Shown here: piece after piece, positions 47,110-55,599 of the stretch
Layout of the letters: the number at the start of each line of letters is the position of its first letter
Position numbering within the stretch: the first letter of the stretch is position 1
Source of the DNA: JAXMAR01 sp046350295
GTDB taxonomy: Bacteria > Planctomycetota > Planctomycetia > Gemmatales > Gemmataceae
NCBI GenBank assembly: GCA_046350295.1
Contig: JAXMAR010000026.1
Location: 1 to 64,000 of the forward strand
Reading direction: 5' to 3'
DNA: 64,000 bases
Program-made: the position numbers and the translations under genes
The notes under the pieces: model-generated
Databases searched by the model: none
What the model saw: the letters and a program-made list of their open reading frames with translations, nothing else
What the model was told of the DNA's origin: nothing

Positions 47110-48444
47110 TCAAGGGAGAGGGGAAGATTTCCTGTCGATCAGGGCCACTTGCAGGTCCATGACGTTGGTATTCGTCAACCCGGTGATCAGCAGGTCGCCG
47201 GTCGCTTGAAAAAAGGAATAGGCGTCGTGCCGCGCAAGGTACCTCGATGGATCCAGGCCGTGCTCGGCGGCCCGGCGCCATGTCCCGGCATCTGCGATGG
47301 CTCCCGCCGCGTCGGTCGGCCCGTCCTCGCCGTCGGTGCCGCCGCTGAGCAAGCTAACGTCGCGCATGCCATCCGGCCCGAGCGCGCACAGCGCCGCCAG
47401 CGTCCATTCCTGGTTGCGGCCTCCTTTACCGTGACCGGGCGGCAGAGTCACGGTTGTTTCCCCGCCTCCCACAAAACACAAGGTCGGCGCCCCTTCGGTT
47501 TTCGCGAGCCTGAGCAACCGGGCCGCCTGCCGCCCCGCCTCCGCCGCCTCCCCCGTGATGTCTTCACCGAAGGACCGCACCTCGTAGCCCAGCGCTGCCG
47601 CCTTGTGCACGGCCGCCGCGTACGCGGTGTGGTTGTTTCCGATGATGATGTTGTGCACCGTGTCCGGCAGCGTCTTCGGTGTCTCGGCCAGCTCTCCCCC
47701 GGCGCCCCGTTCGAGGCGTCGGACGACTGCCGCCGCTGCCGTCGCGCGTAATCCGTGCCGCTCAAGAACGGCGAGGGCGTCGGCGTACGTGGTCGGGTCG
47801 GCGGCGGTCGGGCCGGAGGCGATGACATCGAGCGGATCGCCGATCACGTCGGAAATGATCAGACTGAACATACGCTCGCCCCGGAACGCTTCCGCCAGTC
47901 GCCCCCCCTTGATGTCGCTCAGGTGCTTGCGGACGGCGTTCATCTCCTGGATCGTGGCCCCGCAGGCGTGCAGCTGGCGGGTTGTTTCCTGCTTGTCCCC
48001 GAGGGTGACGCCGGGGGCCGGGGCGGGCAAAAGGGCGGAACCGCCGCCGGAGAAGAGGCATAGGGCGATGGTTTCCGGAGAGGCGGTTTGGGCAAGGCGC
48101 ATGATCTCGTTGGCGCCGCGCACTCCCTCCTCGGTGGGGTGGTTGCTGCCCGCCGGCCGGGCAGTGTGCAAATGGACGCGCCGCGTGGGCACATGTGTTC
48201 CTTCCGGCACATTGATCCATCCTGCAACGCGGTCGAGCCGATCGGCGAGAACCGCCTCGACCGCGGCGGCCATGGCGGCGCCTGCTTTTCCGGCGCCGAG
48301 CACGAGAATACGGGGGGCCTTGGCAAGCGCGCCCGCCAGGTCGGGCCGCGCGAGCGCCTGACGCACGAGCGGCCCAGCCCGCACGGCGTCCACTCCCGCA
48401 CGCCAGATGGCCTCGCTGTCCCGACGCAAGTCGCGCGGCGCCAT
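47110..48444 (-). CDS. Glycerate 2-kinase, MOFRL family
   Basis: About 444 residues from the ATG at 48444. Characteristic blocks: ILVLGAGKAGAAMAAAVEAV near the start, LCLFSGGGSALLPAPAPGVT with the glycine-rich loop, MNAVRKHLSDIKGGRLAE, MFSLIISDVIGDPLDVIASG and the MOFRL-domain ending GPTDAAGAIADAGTW and FFQATGDLLITGLTNTNVMD. Members phosphorylate glycerate to 2-phosphoglycerate (older name hydroxypyruvate reductase). No other glycerate pathway genes are close. Confidence 0.92.
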   Translation of the reverse strand: MAPRDLRRDSEAIWRAGVDAVRAGPLVRQALARPDLAGALAKAPRILVLGAGKAGAAMAAAVEAVLADRLDRVAGWINVPEGTHVPTRRVHLHTARPAGSNHPTEEGVRGANEIMRLAQTASPETIALCLFSGGGSALLPAPAPGVTLGDKQETTRQLHACGATIQEMNAVRKHLSDIKGGRLAEAFRGERMFSLIISDVIGDPLDVIASGPTAADPTTYADALAVLERHGLRATAAAAVVRRLERGAGGELAETPKTLPDTVHNIIIGNNHTAYAAAVHKAAALGYEVRSFGEDITGEAAEAGRQAARLLRLAKTEGAPTLCFVGGGETTVTLPPGHGKGGRNQEWTLAALCALGPDGMRDVSLLSGGTDGEDGPTDAAGAIADAGTWRRAAEHGLDPSRYLARHDAYSFFQATGDLLITGLTNTNVMDLQVALIDRKSSPLP

Positions 48445-48854
48445 ATTCACTCCCGTTTCCGCCCGCGCGCTATTTTGCGCGGCTGGCATGCTGCTTGCTT
48501 GATTGAGAAACTCAATGACAGCGCGGGCAATAATGATACACGCTGCGACGGCGCGAACGGCGATTCAGGGGAATCATCCGCCATCCGCATGCATCTAATA
48601 CCTAGCCCAGCGCGGCGGGAAGAACGACAAGCAGGAGGAGCGGGAACACGAGCTTCGTGCCGGTTTTCACGAACCCAAGTGACGCCCGGCTGTCAAACTC
48701 TGCATCCTGGGCAGACCTGTCCCGACCGAACGATTGTCGCTTTTCGCCGCGTAAAACCCGTGAAATTTCCGATTCCTTTCAGGCGCAAGGTTTTGATTTC
48801 CGACCTATCATACACATAGAAGGGGAGATCAAGCCTACGAACTGGGGGTGACCC
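48445..48854. other. Intergenic stretch, no supported gene
   Basis: About 410 bases between divergent genes, with lower GC near 48770-48830. No RNA gene, repeat or convincing promoter is recognised; GGGGGTGA just before 48855 serves the next gene. Confidence 0.5.
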
Positions 48855-49337
48855 ATGAACGGTTCCAAGGGATACCGGGCGGACCCCTCCGACAACCACG
48901 TCGAAAGCCTGCCCGTCCTCAGCCTCACCACCGTCAACAAGATGCTGCCCCTCGTCGAGCGCATCGTTGGCGATTTCCTTCACGGCCGCCACGAGCTCAA
49001 TCGCCTCCAACCCGAGGAAGCCCGCCTCGACCGGCAGCGCCGCGATCTTTCCTGGCCCGAGCGCCAGCGCCGTTATGAGGTCAAGGAACGTGTCGCCGGC
49101 GCCGAGCATGAGATGCAGGGCGCCGTCGAAGAGCTGGGCGATCTGGGCGTCGTCCTGCTCGACCAGGACTTCGGACGCGTCGGCTTCCCCACCATGGTGA
49201 ATAACCGCCGCGCCTTCTTTTCCTGGCGCCCCGGCGAGGACGGCCTGCATACCTGGCACTTCGCCGAGGACGAGGTCTTCCGTCCCATCCCCGCCGCCTG
49301 GCTCAAGGAGATCAGCGGCGCCGGCGGCAAGAACTGA
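48855..49337 (+). CDS. DUF2203 family protein
   Basis: A 160-residue protein containing LPVLSLTTVNKMLPLVERIV, a helical middle, and the DUF2203 signature LGVVLLDQDFGRVGFPTMVN followed by FFSWRPGEDGLHTWHFAEDE. DUF2203 proteins are small, cytoplasmic, found in Firmicutes, cyanobacteria and planctomycetes, with unknown function. GGGGGTGA is placed six bases before the ATG. A strong intrinsic terminator follows 15 bases after the stop. Confidence 0.88.
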   Translation: MNGSKGYRADPSDNHVESLPVLSLTTVNKMLPLVERIVGDFLHGRHELNRLQPEEARLDRQRRDLSWPERQRRYEVKERVAGAEHEMQGAVEELGDLGVVLLDQDFGRVGFPTMVNNRRAFFSWRPGEDGLHTWHFAEDEVFRPIPAAWLKEISGAGGKN

Positions 49338-49352
49338 ACACGCGAGCAAAAC

Positions 49353-49378
49353 AAGGCCTCTTCGGAGGCCTTTTTTTT
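49353..49378 (+). terminator. Rho-independent terminator after DUF2203
   Basis: AAGGCCTC-TTCG-GAGGCCTT, an 8-bp perfect stem with a stable UUCG tetraloop, followed by a run of T residues. Confidence 0.93.
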
Positions 49379-49400
49379 GGTTGACTAGCGCTGCGGCCTG

Positions 49401-50366
49401 TCATTTCCCCCGGACCGTCTCCAGGAAGAGACGCAAGTCTTCCGGCAGCGGCATATCCCAGTGCATCGCCTCCGCCGTCAGCGGGTGCTGAAAGCCCAGC
49501 TCCACCGCGTGCAGGAATAGACGCGGGCAGCCCTCCCAGTTCGCGATCGGCTCCCCGTTCGGCTTGCGGTTGTACACCTTCTCGCCGCACACCGGATGCC
49601 CCAACTCCGCCAGATGGATGCGGATCTGGTGCGTGCGGCCCGTCTCCAGGCGGCAGGACAGCAGCGTGAAGGCCGGAAAACGCTCGGCCACGCTGATGTG
49701 GGTGATCGCTTCCTTCCCGACATTGGGAACCGGACTGCTACCGCGCCGCCCGTCCCCCCGGTCGCGCACGAGGAACGAGCGCAGCACCTGCGCCTCCACC
49801 ACTCCCGGTACGAGGGCGAGATAGCGCCGCACCACCACGTGCTTCGCGAACTGCATGCCCAGGCCGCGCTCCGCCTGCGCCGTGCGGGCGAAGACCACCA
49901 GCCCGCTCGTTTCCTTGTCCAGACGCTGCACCACGCGCAGCCGCGGCTTGGAGCCCTGGCCACGCTTCGGGAAAACGGCGCCGACCTGGTGCAGGACCAG
50001 ATCATCGAGGGTGGGGACGAGGATGCGCCGCTCCTTCTCCCAGCCACGCTCCGCCGGATGCCGCACCGTCGGAATGCCGGCCGGCTTCTCCACAACGATG
50101 ATGTGCTCGTCGATATGACGGATGACGATGCTGTCGAGCAGTTGTGGCTTGGGACTGGGCCGCCGACCGATGTCGACGACGTCCCCCACGCGCAGCCGTC
50201 GCGCCGGATCGAGCCAGAGCTCGTCGTTGATCTTGACGCGTCGGGTTTCCACCAGACGGTGGACCTGCGACCAGGTGAAGCCGGGCAGCCAGACGCGCAA
50301 AAGCGCGGCGAGCGTTTTGCCTTGTTGCGCCGCCTCCACGGTAAAACGGGCCGGTTGGGGATCCAT
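49401..50366 (-). CDS. RluA-family 23S/tRNA pseudouridine synthase
   Basis: A 321-residue enzyme converting uridine to pseudouridine in RNA. An S4 RNA-binding domain occupies about residues 18-85 (LLRVWLPGFTWSQVHRLVET). The catalytic Asp is in VQRLDKETSGLVVFA near residue 155, and the RluA C-terminal block LETGRTHQIRIHLAELGHPV near 255 is intact. The subclass (RluC/RluD-like) cannot be fixed. A TATAAT on the minus strand at 50380-50375 sits only nine bases before the ATG, suggesting a very short leader. Confidence 0.93.
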   Translation of the reverse strand: MDPQPARFTVEAAQQGKTLAALLRVWLPGFTWSQVHRLVETRRVKINDELWLDPARRLRVGDVVDIGRRPSPKPQLLDSIVIRHIDEHIIVVEKPAGIPTVRHPAERGWEKERRILVPTLDDLVLHQVGAVFPKRGQGSKPRLRVVQRLDKETSGLVVFARTAQAERGLGMQFAKHVVVRRYLALVPGVVEAQVLRSFLVRDRGDGRRGSSPVPNVGKEAITHISVAERFPAFTLLSCRLETGRTHQIRIHLAELGHPVCGEKVYNRKPNGEPIANWEGCPRLFLHAVELGFQHPLTAEAMHWDMPLPEDLRLFLETVRGK

Positions 50367-50432
50367 GCCCTGTTATTATAAGCCAACAGGCCAGTGCTTT
50401 GAGTCAACGGGCGAGCCGGGCGGCTCGATTAC

Positions 50433-50965
50433 CATGATCCTCGCAAATCGCCTACGACGCTGAACGCCCAAGGGGAGCCGAACACGCGCCGATGGGGCCA
50501 TACGCTCGATGGCCGCTTCTGCGCTGCGGCCCTATCCCACGTCGCAAACCTATCGGAATCTGAAAGAGCACGGCGAAGGGGTGCTGCACGTCACTGACGA
50601 TGTGCTGCTGCTCGCCCAGGCGGCCGTGGGCGGACGCGCCACCGCCGCTGCGGACCGCGGAGGTCTGGGCGTGGTGCTGGCGGACCCTGTCGCTTCCACG
50701 AGTCCGCGTCGCGCTGGACGAAAGCGAGCGGGTGGATCGAGGCGGTCGTGCAGCTGGAAAGGTCCGCGATTTCTTCTCGGCTTCAACCGGGCCGCACGCG
50801 GTCGTCGAGGCGGAGGCCCGGCGACGCACGGCGTTCTTGCCGGAAGGAAGAGATCGAGGCGGAATACCGACGCCTGGAGGTGATCGTGAACAAGACCGGG
50901 GCGAGCGCGAGCAAGAGGCGTTCGCTTCCTGCGGCGCCCATGTGGCGGGGAATGAGCGCGCTCGC
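50433..50965 (+). pseudogene. DUF447-like (flavoprotein-type) gene, frame-broken
   Basis: A protein of the DUF447 family is legible only across several frames. Pieces: the ATG at 50433, MGP-like residues near 50.49 kb, ALRPYPTSQTYRNLKEHGEG and VLHVTDDVLLLAQAAVG (50.52-50.63 kb), RVALDESERV (50.70 kb), VRDFFS / FNRAA (50.77 kb), ARRTAFLPE-like (50.83 kb) and EEIEAEYRRLEVIVNKTGAS (50.86-50.92 kb). At least five single-base changes are needed to join them. DUF447 proteins bind flavin and are found in methanogens, methylotrophs and planctomycetes, often associated with C1 metabolism. Either a decayed gene or poorly corrected sequence. Confidence 0.6.
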
Positions 50966-51050
50966 GTTACTTGGTCGGCCCGCTTCGTCGGCGCCTGCTC
51001 CCAGCGGTAGGCGGCGGGTCGCTGCTGGGATACTGGCTGTAGTCCATGGG

Positions 51051-51167
51051 CTACAAGAGCACGCAGCCCAGGATGAACGCGAGCAACGAGATCGCGAGCA
51101 TGCCGGTGTAAGCGTTGTTCACCGCCCGGCTCTTGTCTTCCAGATCATCGTCAATTTCGTCGGCCAT
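51051..51167 (-). CDS. Small single-helix membrane protein, 38 residues
   Basis: Starts with ATG at 51167 (MADEIDDDLEDKSRAVNNAY) and contains one transmembrane helix (GMLAISLLAFILGCVLL) before a TAG at 51051. The same frame continues past the TAG with PMDYSQYPSSDPPPTAG and a basic end, stopping at 50967, which looks like the natural tail of the protein; the TAG may be a base error or a true truncation. It lies 106 bp downstream of the coiled-coil gene on the same strand, and the two probably belong together. Confidence 0.6.
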   Translation of the reverse strand: MADEIDDDLEDKSRAVNNAYTGMLAISLLAFILGCVLL

Positions 51168-51273
51168 GGCTCTGAACCTTCCGAGTCGATCGTGTAGCGG
51201 AAGTCGCCAGACTTCCGCGGGCGGAACCGTGCGTCGGAACTCTTGGCGAGTTCCGCTAATCTTGAGGCGGCGC

Positions 51274-52132
51274 CTAGCGGTACTTCAAATCGCTGATCAC
51301 CTTGTCCCCCGCCGACAGCGGAATGCGACGGCTGATGCTCGAACGCTCGAGCCGGCCGATCGAGGAGCGGTGATCGACCTCGACGACACGGATCATGCCG
51401 AGGTAGGTCGCTTCCGGAGTCAGACGATAAGCTTCGAGGGTATTGCCTTTCGCCAGACCGTGGTCGCTGCCGACGCTCAGGGTGGACCAGGGGTCGGACT
51501 CGATGCGCTCAATGGTTCCCTTGACGAGGGCGACGGGCGGGTCGCTGCCGGGGAGCTTGGACAGGGCCCGTGCCGCCGCCGCTGCCCGTGCGTCTTGACG
51601 CCAGTTCGCGATAGAGCCGGGGTATTCTCCGCCAGAGATTGTCGTTTCGTTCTGCGCAGGCCGTCGGCCTTCGCTTTCGCATCGGCCTCCGCCTGGAAGA
51701 AGGCACCTTGCCTTCCAGCCCGATGATCAAGGCCGCACCTTGAGCCGCTTCGCCGAGGTTCTTGACCTCTTCGGCGCAGCACCTCCTCCTTGGCGACGCA
51801 GGTTGATCTTCGCCTCCTCCAGCTCCTTTCGTCTTGATGGTGATGTCGTTTTCCAGCTCCGCCTTCTTGACGTTCCAGGCGTCCTCGGCGTCTTTCAGAT
51901 CGCCCTTGACCTTCTCCAGGTCGATGGTCGCTTTCTTGTAGCGGGCGTCGAGGCTGGCCATTACCTCGGTCTGCGCCCGGAGGAAGTCCTTGGCGGCGCG
52001 GGCCTCCGCCTGCTGGTTCTTGAGCGCCTGGTCGTAGCGGAAACGGGTCGCGTACGTGAAGACGATGAAGCCGCCCGTCACGAGCGCGAACAGGAGGTTG
52101 AGCACAACGAGGATCTTGCCGAGTGTGTTCAT
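51274..52132 (-). CDS. Membrane-anchored coiled-coil protein, frame-broken
   Basis: The ATG at 52132 opens MNTLGKILVVLNLLFALVTG, an N-terminal membrane anchor, followed by a heptad-rich coiled coil (QALKNQQAEARAAKDFLRAQ, then KVKGDLKDAEDAWNVKKAEL). Between about 51.83 and 51.56 kb the frame changes at least twice. The C-terminal part is legible again: VALVKGTIERIESDPWSTLS, VGSDHGLAKGNTLEAYRL and YLGMIRVVEVDHRSSIGRLE, ending SAGDKVISDLKYR. That C-terminal beta domain after a coiled coil is a recurring planctomycete layout of unknown function. Span 859 bases, not a multiple of three. Confidence 0.65.
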
Positions 52133-52360
52133 GCTTACTGGTCCTCCCCCAGGACGCCGGCCCCCCACATCGCGGTTCTCCGTCGGCCGCCAAGACGTGC
52201 CGCCCAGGCGCGCTCCGAACGGTTTGCCCCGGAGATGAGGTCGGGGAATATGCCGCCTGGCAACCGGCTTGTCAACGTCAATTGAGGCCGGGCAGGGTCG
52301 ATGATTGATTATGGCAGAGGGCCGCGGCGGAAACCAGGGGAATTGGGGGGAGGAGGTCGT

Positions 52361-52620
52361 GGTGGCTGGTGAGCGGTGGCTGGTGAGTGGTGGCTGGTGA
52401 GTGGTGAGTGGTGAGTGGTGAGTGGTGAGTGGTGAGTGGTGAGTGGTGAGTGGTGAGTGGTGAGTGGTGAGTGGTGAGTGGTGAGTGGTGAGTGGTGAGT
52501 GGTGAGTGGTGAGTGGTGAGTGGTGAGTGGTGAGTGGTGAGTGGTGAGTGGTGAGTGGTGAGTGGTGAGTGGTGAGTGGTGAGTGGTGAGTGGTGGTGAG
52601 TGGTGAGTGGTGAGTGGTGG
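52361..52620. repeat. Heptanucleotide tandem repeat (GTGAGTG)n
   Basis: About 34 head-to-tail copies of a 7-bp unit (GTGAGTG; CACTCAC on the other strand), nearly perfect from about 52394 to 52585, with degenerate units containing GGTGGCTG at the left edge and one insertion near 52593. Because seven is not a multiple of three, all frames of both strands stay open, producing spurious ORFs rich in Thr, His, Ser and Pro. It sits between two minus-strand genes, after the rhodanese gene stop. Confidence 0.95.
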
Positions 52621-52661
52621 GGAGGAACCACGCGCCAGCCACCAGCCACCATATCCGCTGG

Positions 52662-53017
52662 TCAGCGGATACCCTTCTCCTGCCAGCCGCGGATGCTGCC
52701 GTCCATCGACAGCACGTTGTCGTAACCCATCTTCTCGTAGATTATCGGCGGCAAGAGCGAGCGGTAACCGCCGCCGCAATAGAGCACGAGCGAGGTGCTT
52801 GTCGGAACCGTCGCCGATGTCGCGTTCGATGATCCCTTTCCCCAGGTGGAGCGCTCCCCGGCAGGTGATCTTTGGCGAACTCGCTCTCCGGCACGTCGAG
52901 CAGGATGAACTTCTCCACTTTATCCAGCTTCGCTTTCACCTGGTCCCGGTCGTTTCCTTTATGCGTCCTCGAGCGTCGTCAACCAGCTTTGAGGAATCCC
53001 GGAGCGTGGTGAGCCAT
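52662..53017 (-). CDS. Rhodanese-like sulfurtransferase, frame-broken
   Basis: Reads from the ATG at 53017 (MAHHAPGFLK) to the TGA at 52662 through several one-base breaks. Recognisable blocks: VEKFILLDVPESEFAKDHLP, LHLGKGIIERDIGDG, the active-site loop YCGGGYRS with the catalytic Cys, and YEKMGYDNVLSMDGSIRGWQ at the end. This is a single-domain rhodanese of about 118 residues, which transfers sulfur from a persulfide on the loop Cys. All active-site residues are present when breaks are ignored, so the gene is probably intact in the organism. The tandem repeat begins 42 bases beyond its stop. Confidence 0.72.
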
Positions 53018-53076
53018 CGTTCGTCCCTTCCAAAGGGTTTGCAACGCAAAAGGGCATGTCCCGCCGGTTCCTACGC

Positions 53077-53082
53077 TATAAT
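53077..53082 (+). promoter_or_regulatory. TATAAT -10 element for the thioredoxin gene
   Basis: A perfect TATAAT 27 bases before the ATG at 53110. No clear -35 is visible at 17 bases, so recognition may rely on another factor. Confidence 0.4.
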
Positions 53083-53109
53083 AGGCGCTCCCTAACCGAA
53101 AGGGCTGCC

Positions 53110-53493
53110 ATGTCACGCTTTCTGCTCGCAGGCTTGTGTCTGACCCTTTTTGTCGCCGGCTGCCGATCCCGCGACCACGGCACGAGCTTGACGACACCCG
53201 AAGAACTCGACCGGTTCTTGAGCGAACACAACGTCGTCCTGCTCGATTTCTCCGCCGCCTGGTGCGGGCCCTGCCAGGCGATGAAGCCGACCATCCGCGG
53301 CATCGAGAAGGATTACGCCGGCCGCATCGGCGTCGCCGTCATCGACGTCGATCAAGCGCCGAAGCTGGCGAAGAAATACCACGTCTCCAGCATTCCCTGC
53401 CTCTTCGTCCTGCAAAAAGGCCGGGTGATGAGCGTGCTGCGCGGTCTGAAATCGCGCGACGAAGTGGAGGAGGCGATTAAGGAGGCGCTATGA
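53110..53493 (+). CDS. Thioredoxin-domain lipoprotein
   Basis: A 127-residue protein from the ATG at 53110. The signal MSRFLLAGLCLTLFVAGC ends in a lipobox Cys, so it is membrane-anchored outside the cytoplasm. The thioredoxin fold shows VVLLDFSAAWCGPCQAMKPT with the redox pair near residue 51, AVIDVDQAPKLAKKYHVSSI with the cis-Pro that follows (SSIPCLFVL), and a final amphipathic helix. The extra Cys next to the cis-Pro is unusual. Likely role: disulfide reduction in the periplasm, possibly delivering electrons to cytochrome or metal-centre assembly. Confidence 0.9.
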   Translation: MSRFLLAGLCLTLFVAGCRSRDHGTSLTTPEELDRFLSEHNVVLLDFSAAWCGPCQAMKPTIRGIEKDYAGRIGVAVIDVDQAPKLAKKYHVSSIPCLFVLQKGRVMSVLRGLKSRDEVEEAIKEAL

Positions 53494-53528
53494 CCAGGCG
53501 GCGCCCTCTCGCGGCCGCTTCGTCCTCG

Positions 53529-54635
53529 TCATTTCTCAGGCCCCACCTCGTCGCTCCTGGGCGTGAAATCCAGCCAGTGGTCCAGCCAGCGATACGACAG
53601 CGCCCGGGCCGCCCGCGGAAACGTATGCTTGGCGTGATGGTTCACGAGACCGATGCCCGCGCCGGCGCCGTAGAGATCGTACACCGGCAGCGCCGCCCGG
53701 ATGAACGCCCAACTCAGGTCTCCGTCCGCGCTGTCCCCGCCGACGATCAGGATCGGCCGCGGCGCTATCAGGGCCAGCAGCTGATGATGCTCCATGCTCG
53801 GGATGTGCCGCTTCATCCGCTCGGTAAGGTACCACGGGTCCGTCCAGTTGCTCATGCGCAGGCCGATGCCCCCTTCGCTGAAGACGCCGGCCTTGAAGCG
53901 CTCGTCGAAGGCCATGGCGTAAAGCGTCTCCTTGGCCCCGAGCGAATGGCCGATGCAGCCGATCTTGCCGGCGTCGACGAAATTCAGGCTCAAAAGGAAG
54001 TCGACGCAGCGCGAGGCGTCGAACGTCATCTTCCCCATGCCCGTCCAGCCCGGCCACATCTTCGCGATCACCTCCGCCTGCGCCTTGGCCCAGTCCCCCT
54101 GAAGAATGAAACACTCCGGGCAGAGGACCACGTAGCCGCGTTTGACGAGGTGCAAGCCGATGGCGAGCGTGGCGTTCTTGCCGAGGCCTGGCGGTTCCTT
54201 GAACGTGTCCTTGGTGGTCTGGTGAAAGACGACGACGGCCGGCGCCTTGGAAACCCCGGCGCCGGTCTTGGTCAGGAGATGCTTCGGGATGAGGAGGTAA
54301 GCCCGGATGCGGTTGTCCCTGGTCGCCTGGAAGGTGACGAGCCGGCGGACATGGTCCTTCTCATCGACTTCTTCCTCGACGCGGACGTCCAGCGCCTTCG
54401 CCTTCTCCGGCGCCGTCCCCAACCGTTCCTGCCATCGCGCCTCGAGGGCCCGCCGCCGTGGCGCCCAGTCCTCGCGCGTCGCGACCTTCTTGTCGCCATC
54501 GACGAGGAGCGGTTCGAGCCCCTGGTCCGGCAGCGTCAGCCCGGCGAAAGGCTTCTGCGTCAACTCCCGCCAGTCGGGCTTGGCGTCCGTCTGCCCGAGG
54601 GCGAACATGGCGAGGAGAACGCTGGTTGGGATCAT
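53529..54635 (-). CDS. Secreted alpha/beta hydrolase, acetyl-xylan-esterase-like
   Basis: About 368 residues from the ATG at 54635; a short signal peptide is likely (MIPTSVLLAMFALGQTDA). Core alpha/beta hydrolase elements: KAPAVVVFHQTTKDTFKEPP, the nucleophile elbow IGCIGHSLGAKETLYAMAFD near residue 230, ILIVGGDSADGD with an acidic residue and NHHAKHTFPRAARALSYRWL with the catalytic His. The layout matches planctomycete dienelactone-hydrolase/acetyl-xylan-esterase relatives. Substrate unknown. The tRNA-Sec gene lies 66 bases upstream on the same strand. Confidence 0.85.
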   Translation of the reverse strand: MIPTSVLLAMFALGQTDAKPDWRELTQKPFAGLTLPDQGLEPLLVDGDKKVATREDWAPRRRALEARWQERLGTAPEKAKALDVRVEEEVDEKDHVRRLVTFQATRDNRIRAYLLIPKHLLTKTGAGVSKAPAVVVFHQTTKDTFKEPPGLGKNATLAIGLHLVKRGYVVLCPECFILQGDWAKAQAEVIAKMWPGWTGMGKMTFDASRCVDFLLSLNFVDAGKIGCIGHSLGAKETLYAMAFDERFKAGVFSEGGIGLRMSNWTDPWYLTERMKRHIPSMEHHQLLALIAPRPILIVGGDSADGDLSWAFIRAALPVYDLYGAGAGIGLVNHHAKHTFPRAARALSYRWLDHWLDFTPRSDEVGPEK

Positions 54636-54701
54636 CGTCGTACCCCAGGAACGCCGATTAGCGCCGGTCCACCAACGGCGATGTCTCGATCTCCTGGAAA
54701 A

Positions 54702-54796
54702 CGGGAGTGTATGGGAATCGAACCCACAGAGAGCTTTGTTCAAACCCTCCACTGGTTTTGAAGACCAGGGCCCCCACCAGAGGTGCAAACACTCCC
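54702..54796 (-). tRNA. selC: tRNA-Sec (anticodon UCA)
   Basis: A 95-nt gene on the minus strand. The acceptor stem is 8 bp (GGGAGTGT / ACACTCCC), as in bacterial tRNA-Sec. The anticodon arm is CTGGT-CTTCAAA-ACCAG with anticodon TCA at 54761-54759. A long variable arm folds on its own (GAGGGTTT / AAAGCTCTC with a short loop), and the T arm contains GGGTTCGATTCCC. The discriminator is G; CCA is not encoded. It delivers selenocysteine to recoded UGA codons, implying selA, selB and selD elsewhere in the genome. Confidence 0.93.
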
Positions 54797-54873
54797 AGGA
54801 GGACGCCGGAGCCGGAAGCGTCCGCGGCGAACCGACGGAACAGCGTCGCTCACGCTTCCGGCTCCGACCACGC

Positions 54874-55476
54874 TTATTCTAGCACCTTGATCCGGATGTT
54901 CTTGAAGAGGAGGGGCGCTCCCTCGGACTGCCAGCCGATTGGGCCTTCCTTCAACTCGCTCTCGCCGCTCGCGATAGCGATGCCGTTGATCTTGCTGGAG
55001 AGCTTGCCGTCATTGGAGACGATCTCGGTGGTGTTCCACTCGCCGATCTTGATGGCTTTCTTCTGCGCGTCCTTGTCGATCTTGAACTTGCCCTTGGCGC
55101 TCAAGGGGAAGATGTTCCCGTGGTCGCGCTGCAGCCCCTGCACCTCGACGCACTTGGGCCAGCCGCCCCCCTTGGTGCTCTGGATGTGGACGAGGCAGCC
55201 GCTGTTGCCGTCCTTGAGGAACTTCCAGTCGAAGCGGAGGACGTAGTTCTTGTAGCTCTTCTCGGTGTAAAAGTAGCCGTTGGGATTGCCGACGACAGCG
55301 ATGGCGCCGTCCTCGACGCTGAAGGGCGTCTTGCCTTTGCCGAAAACGTTCTCTTTGAGGCCGGTCATGTCCTTGCCGTTGAAGAGGGGCGTGAAGCCCT
55401 TGTCGTCGCCGGCGTGGGCGCCGGCCAGCGCGAGGGCGATGATGACGCAGACGGAGAAGAACCGGATGCGAAACAT
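54874..55476 (-). CDS. DUF1080 (3-keto-disaccharide hydrolase-like) secreted protein
   Basis: A 200-residue protein with a signal peptide (MFRIRFFSVCVIIALALAGAH). The DUF1080 pattern is clear: FTPLFNGKDMTGLKENVFGK, the N-G-K-D-x-x-G-W/L motif, GNPNGYFYTEKSYKNYVLRF, LVHIQSTKGGGWPKCVEVQG with the R/G-E-Q-like centre, and NIRIKVLE at the C-terminus. The fold is a concanavalin-like beta-sandwich; some members hydrolyse 3-keto-glycosides. Planctomycetes have dozens. It lies 77 bp upstream of tRNA-Sec on the same strand. Confidence 0.93.
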   Translation of the reverse strand: MFRIRFFSVCVIIALALAGAHAGDDKGFTPLFNGKDMTGLKENVFGKGKTPFSVEDGAIAVVGNPNGYFYTEKSYKNYVLRFDWKFLKDGNSGCLVHIQSTKGGGWPKCVEVQGLQRDHGNIFPLSAKGKFKIDKDAQKKAIKIGEWNTTEIVSNDGKLSSKINGIAIASGESELKEGPIGWQSEGAPLLFKNIRIKVLE

Positions 55477-55599
55477 GGAAGCGACTCCCGTGGATCGCTG
55501 CAGCCGGCCACCCCCCTGGCGACCGCGCGCGGCGGATGGGAATTGTATGGCGTGCCGGACTTTGGGGTAGGCGTCCTCCGCCTGGCCCCGCCTCGCACA

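Noticed and set aside
52361..52620. CRISPR array
   Set aside because: Units are 7 bp with no spacers; a simple tandem repeat.
52278..52779. Thr/His/Ser/Pro-rich proteins on the minus strand
   Set aside because: They are translations of the 7-bp repeat, open in every frame.
52960..53017. Selenocysteine recoding at the early TGA of the rhodanese gene
   Set aside because: The sequence after the TGA in the same frame is not rhodanese; a one-base indel explains the stop better.
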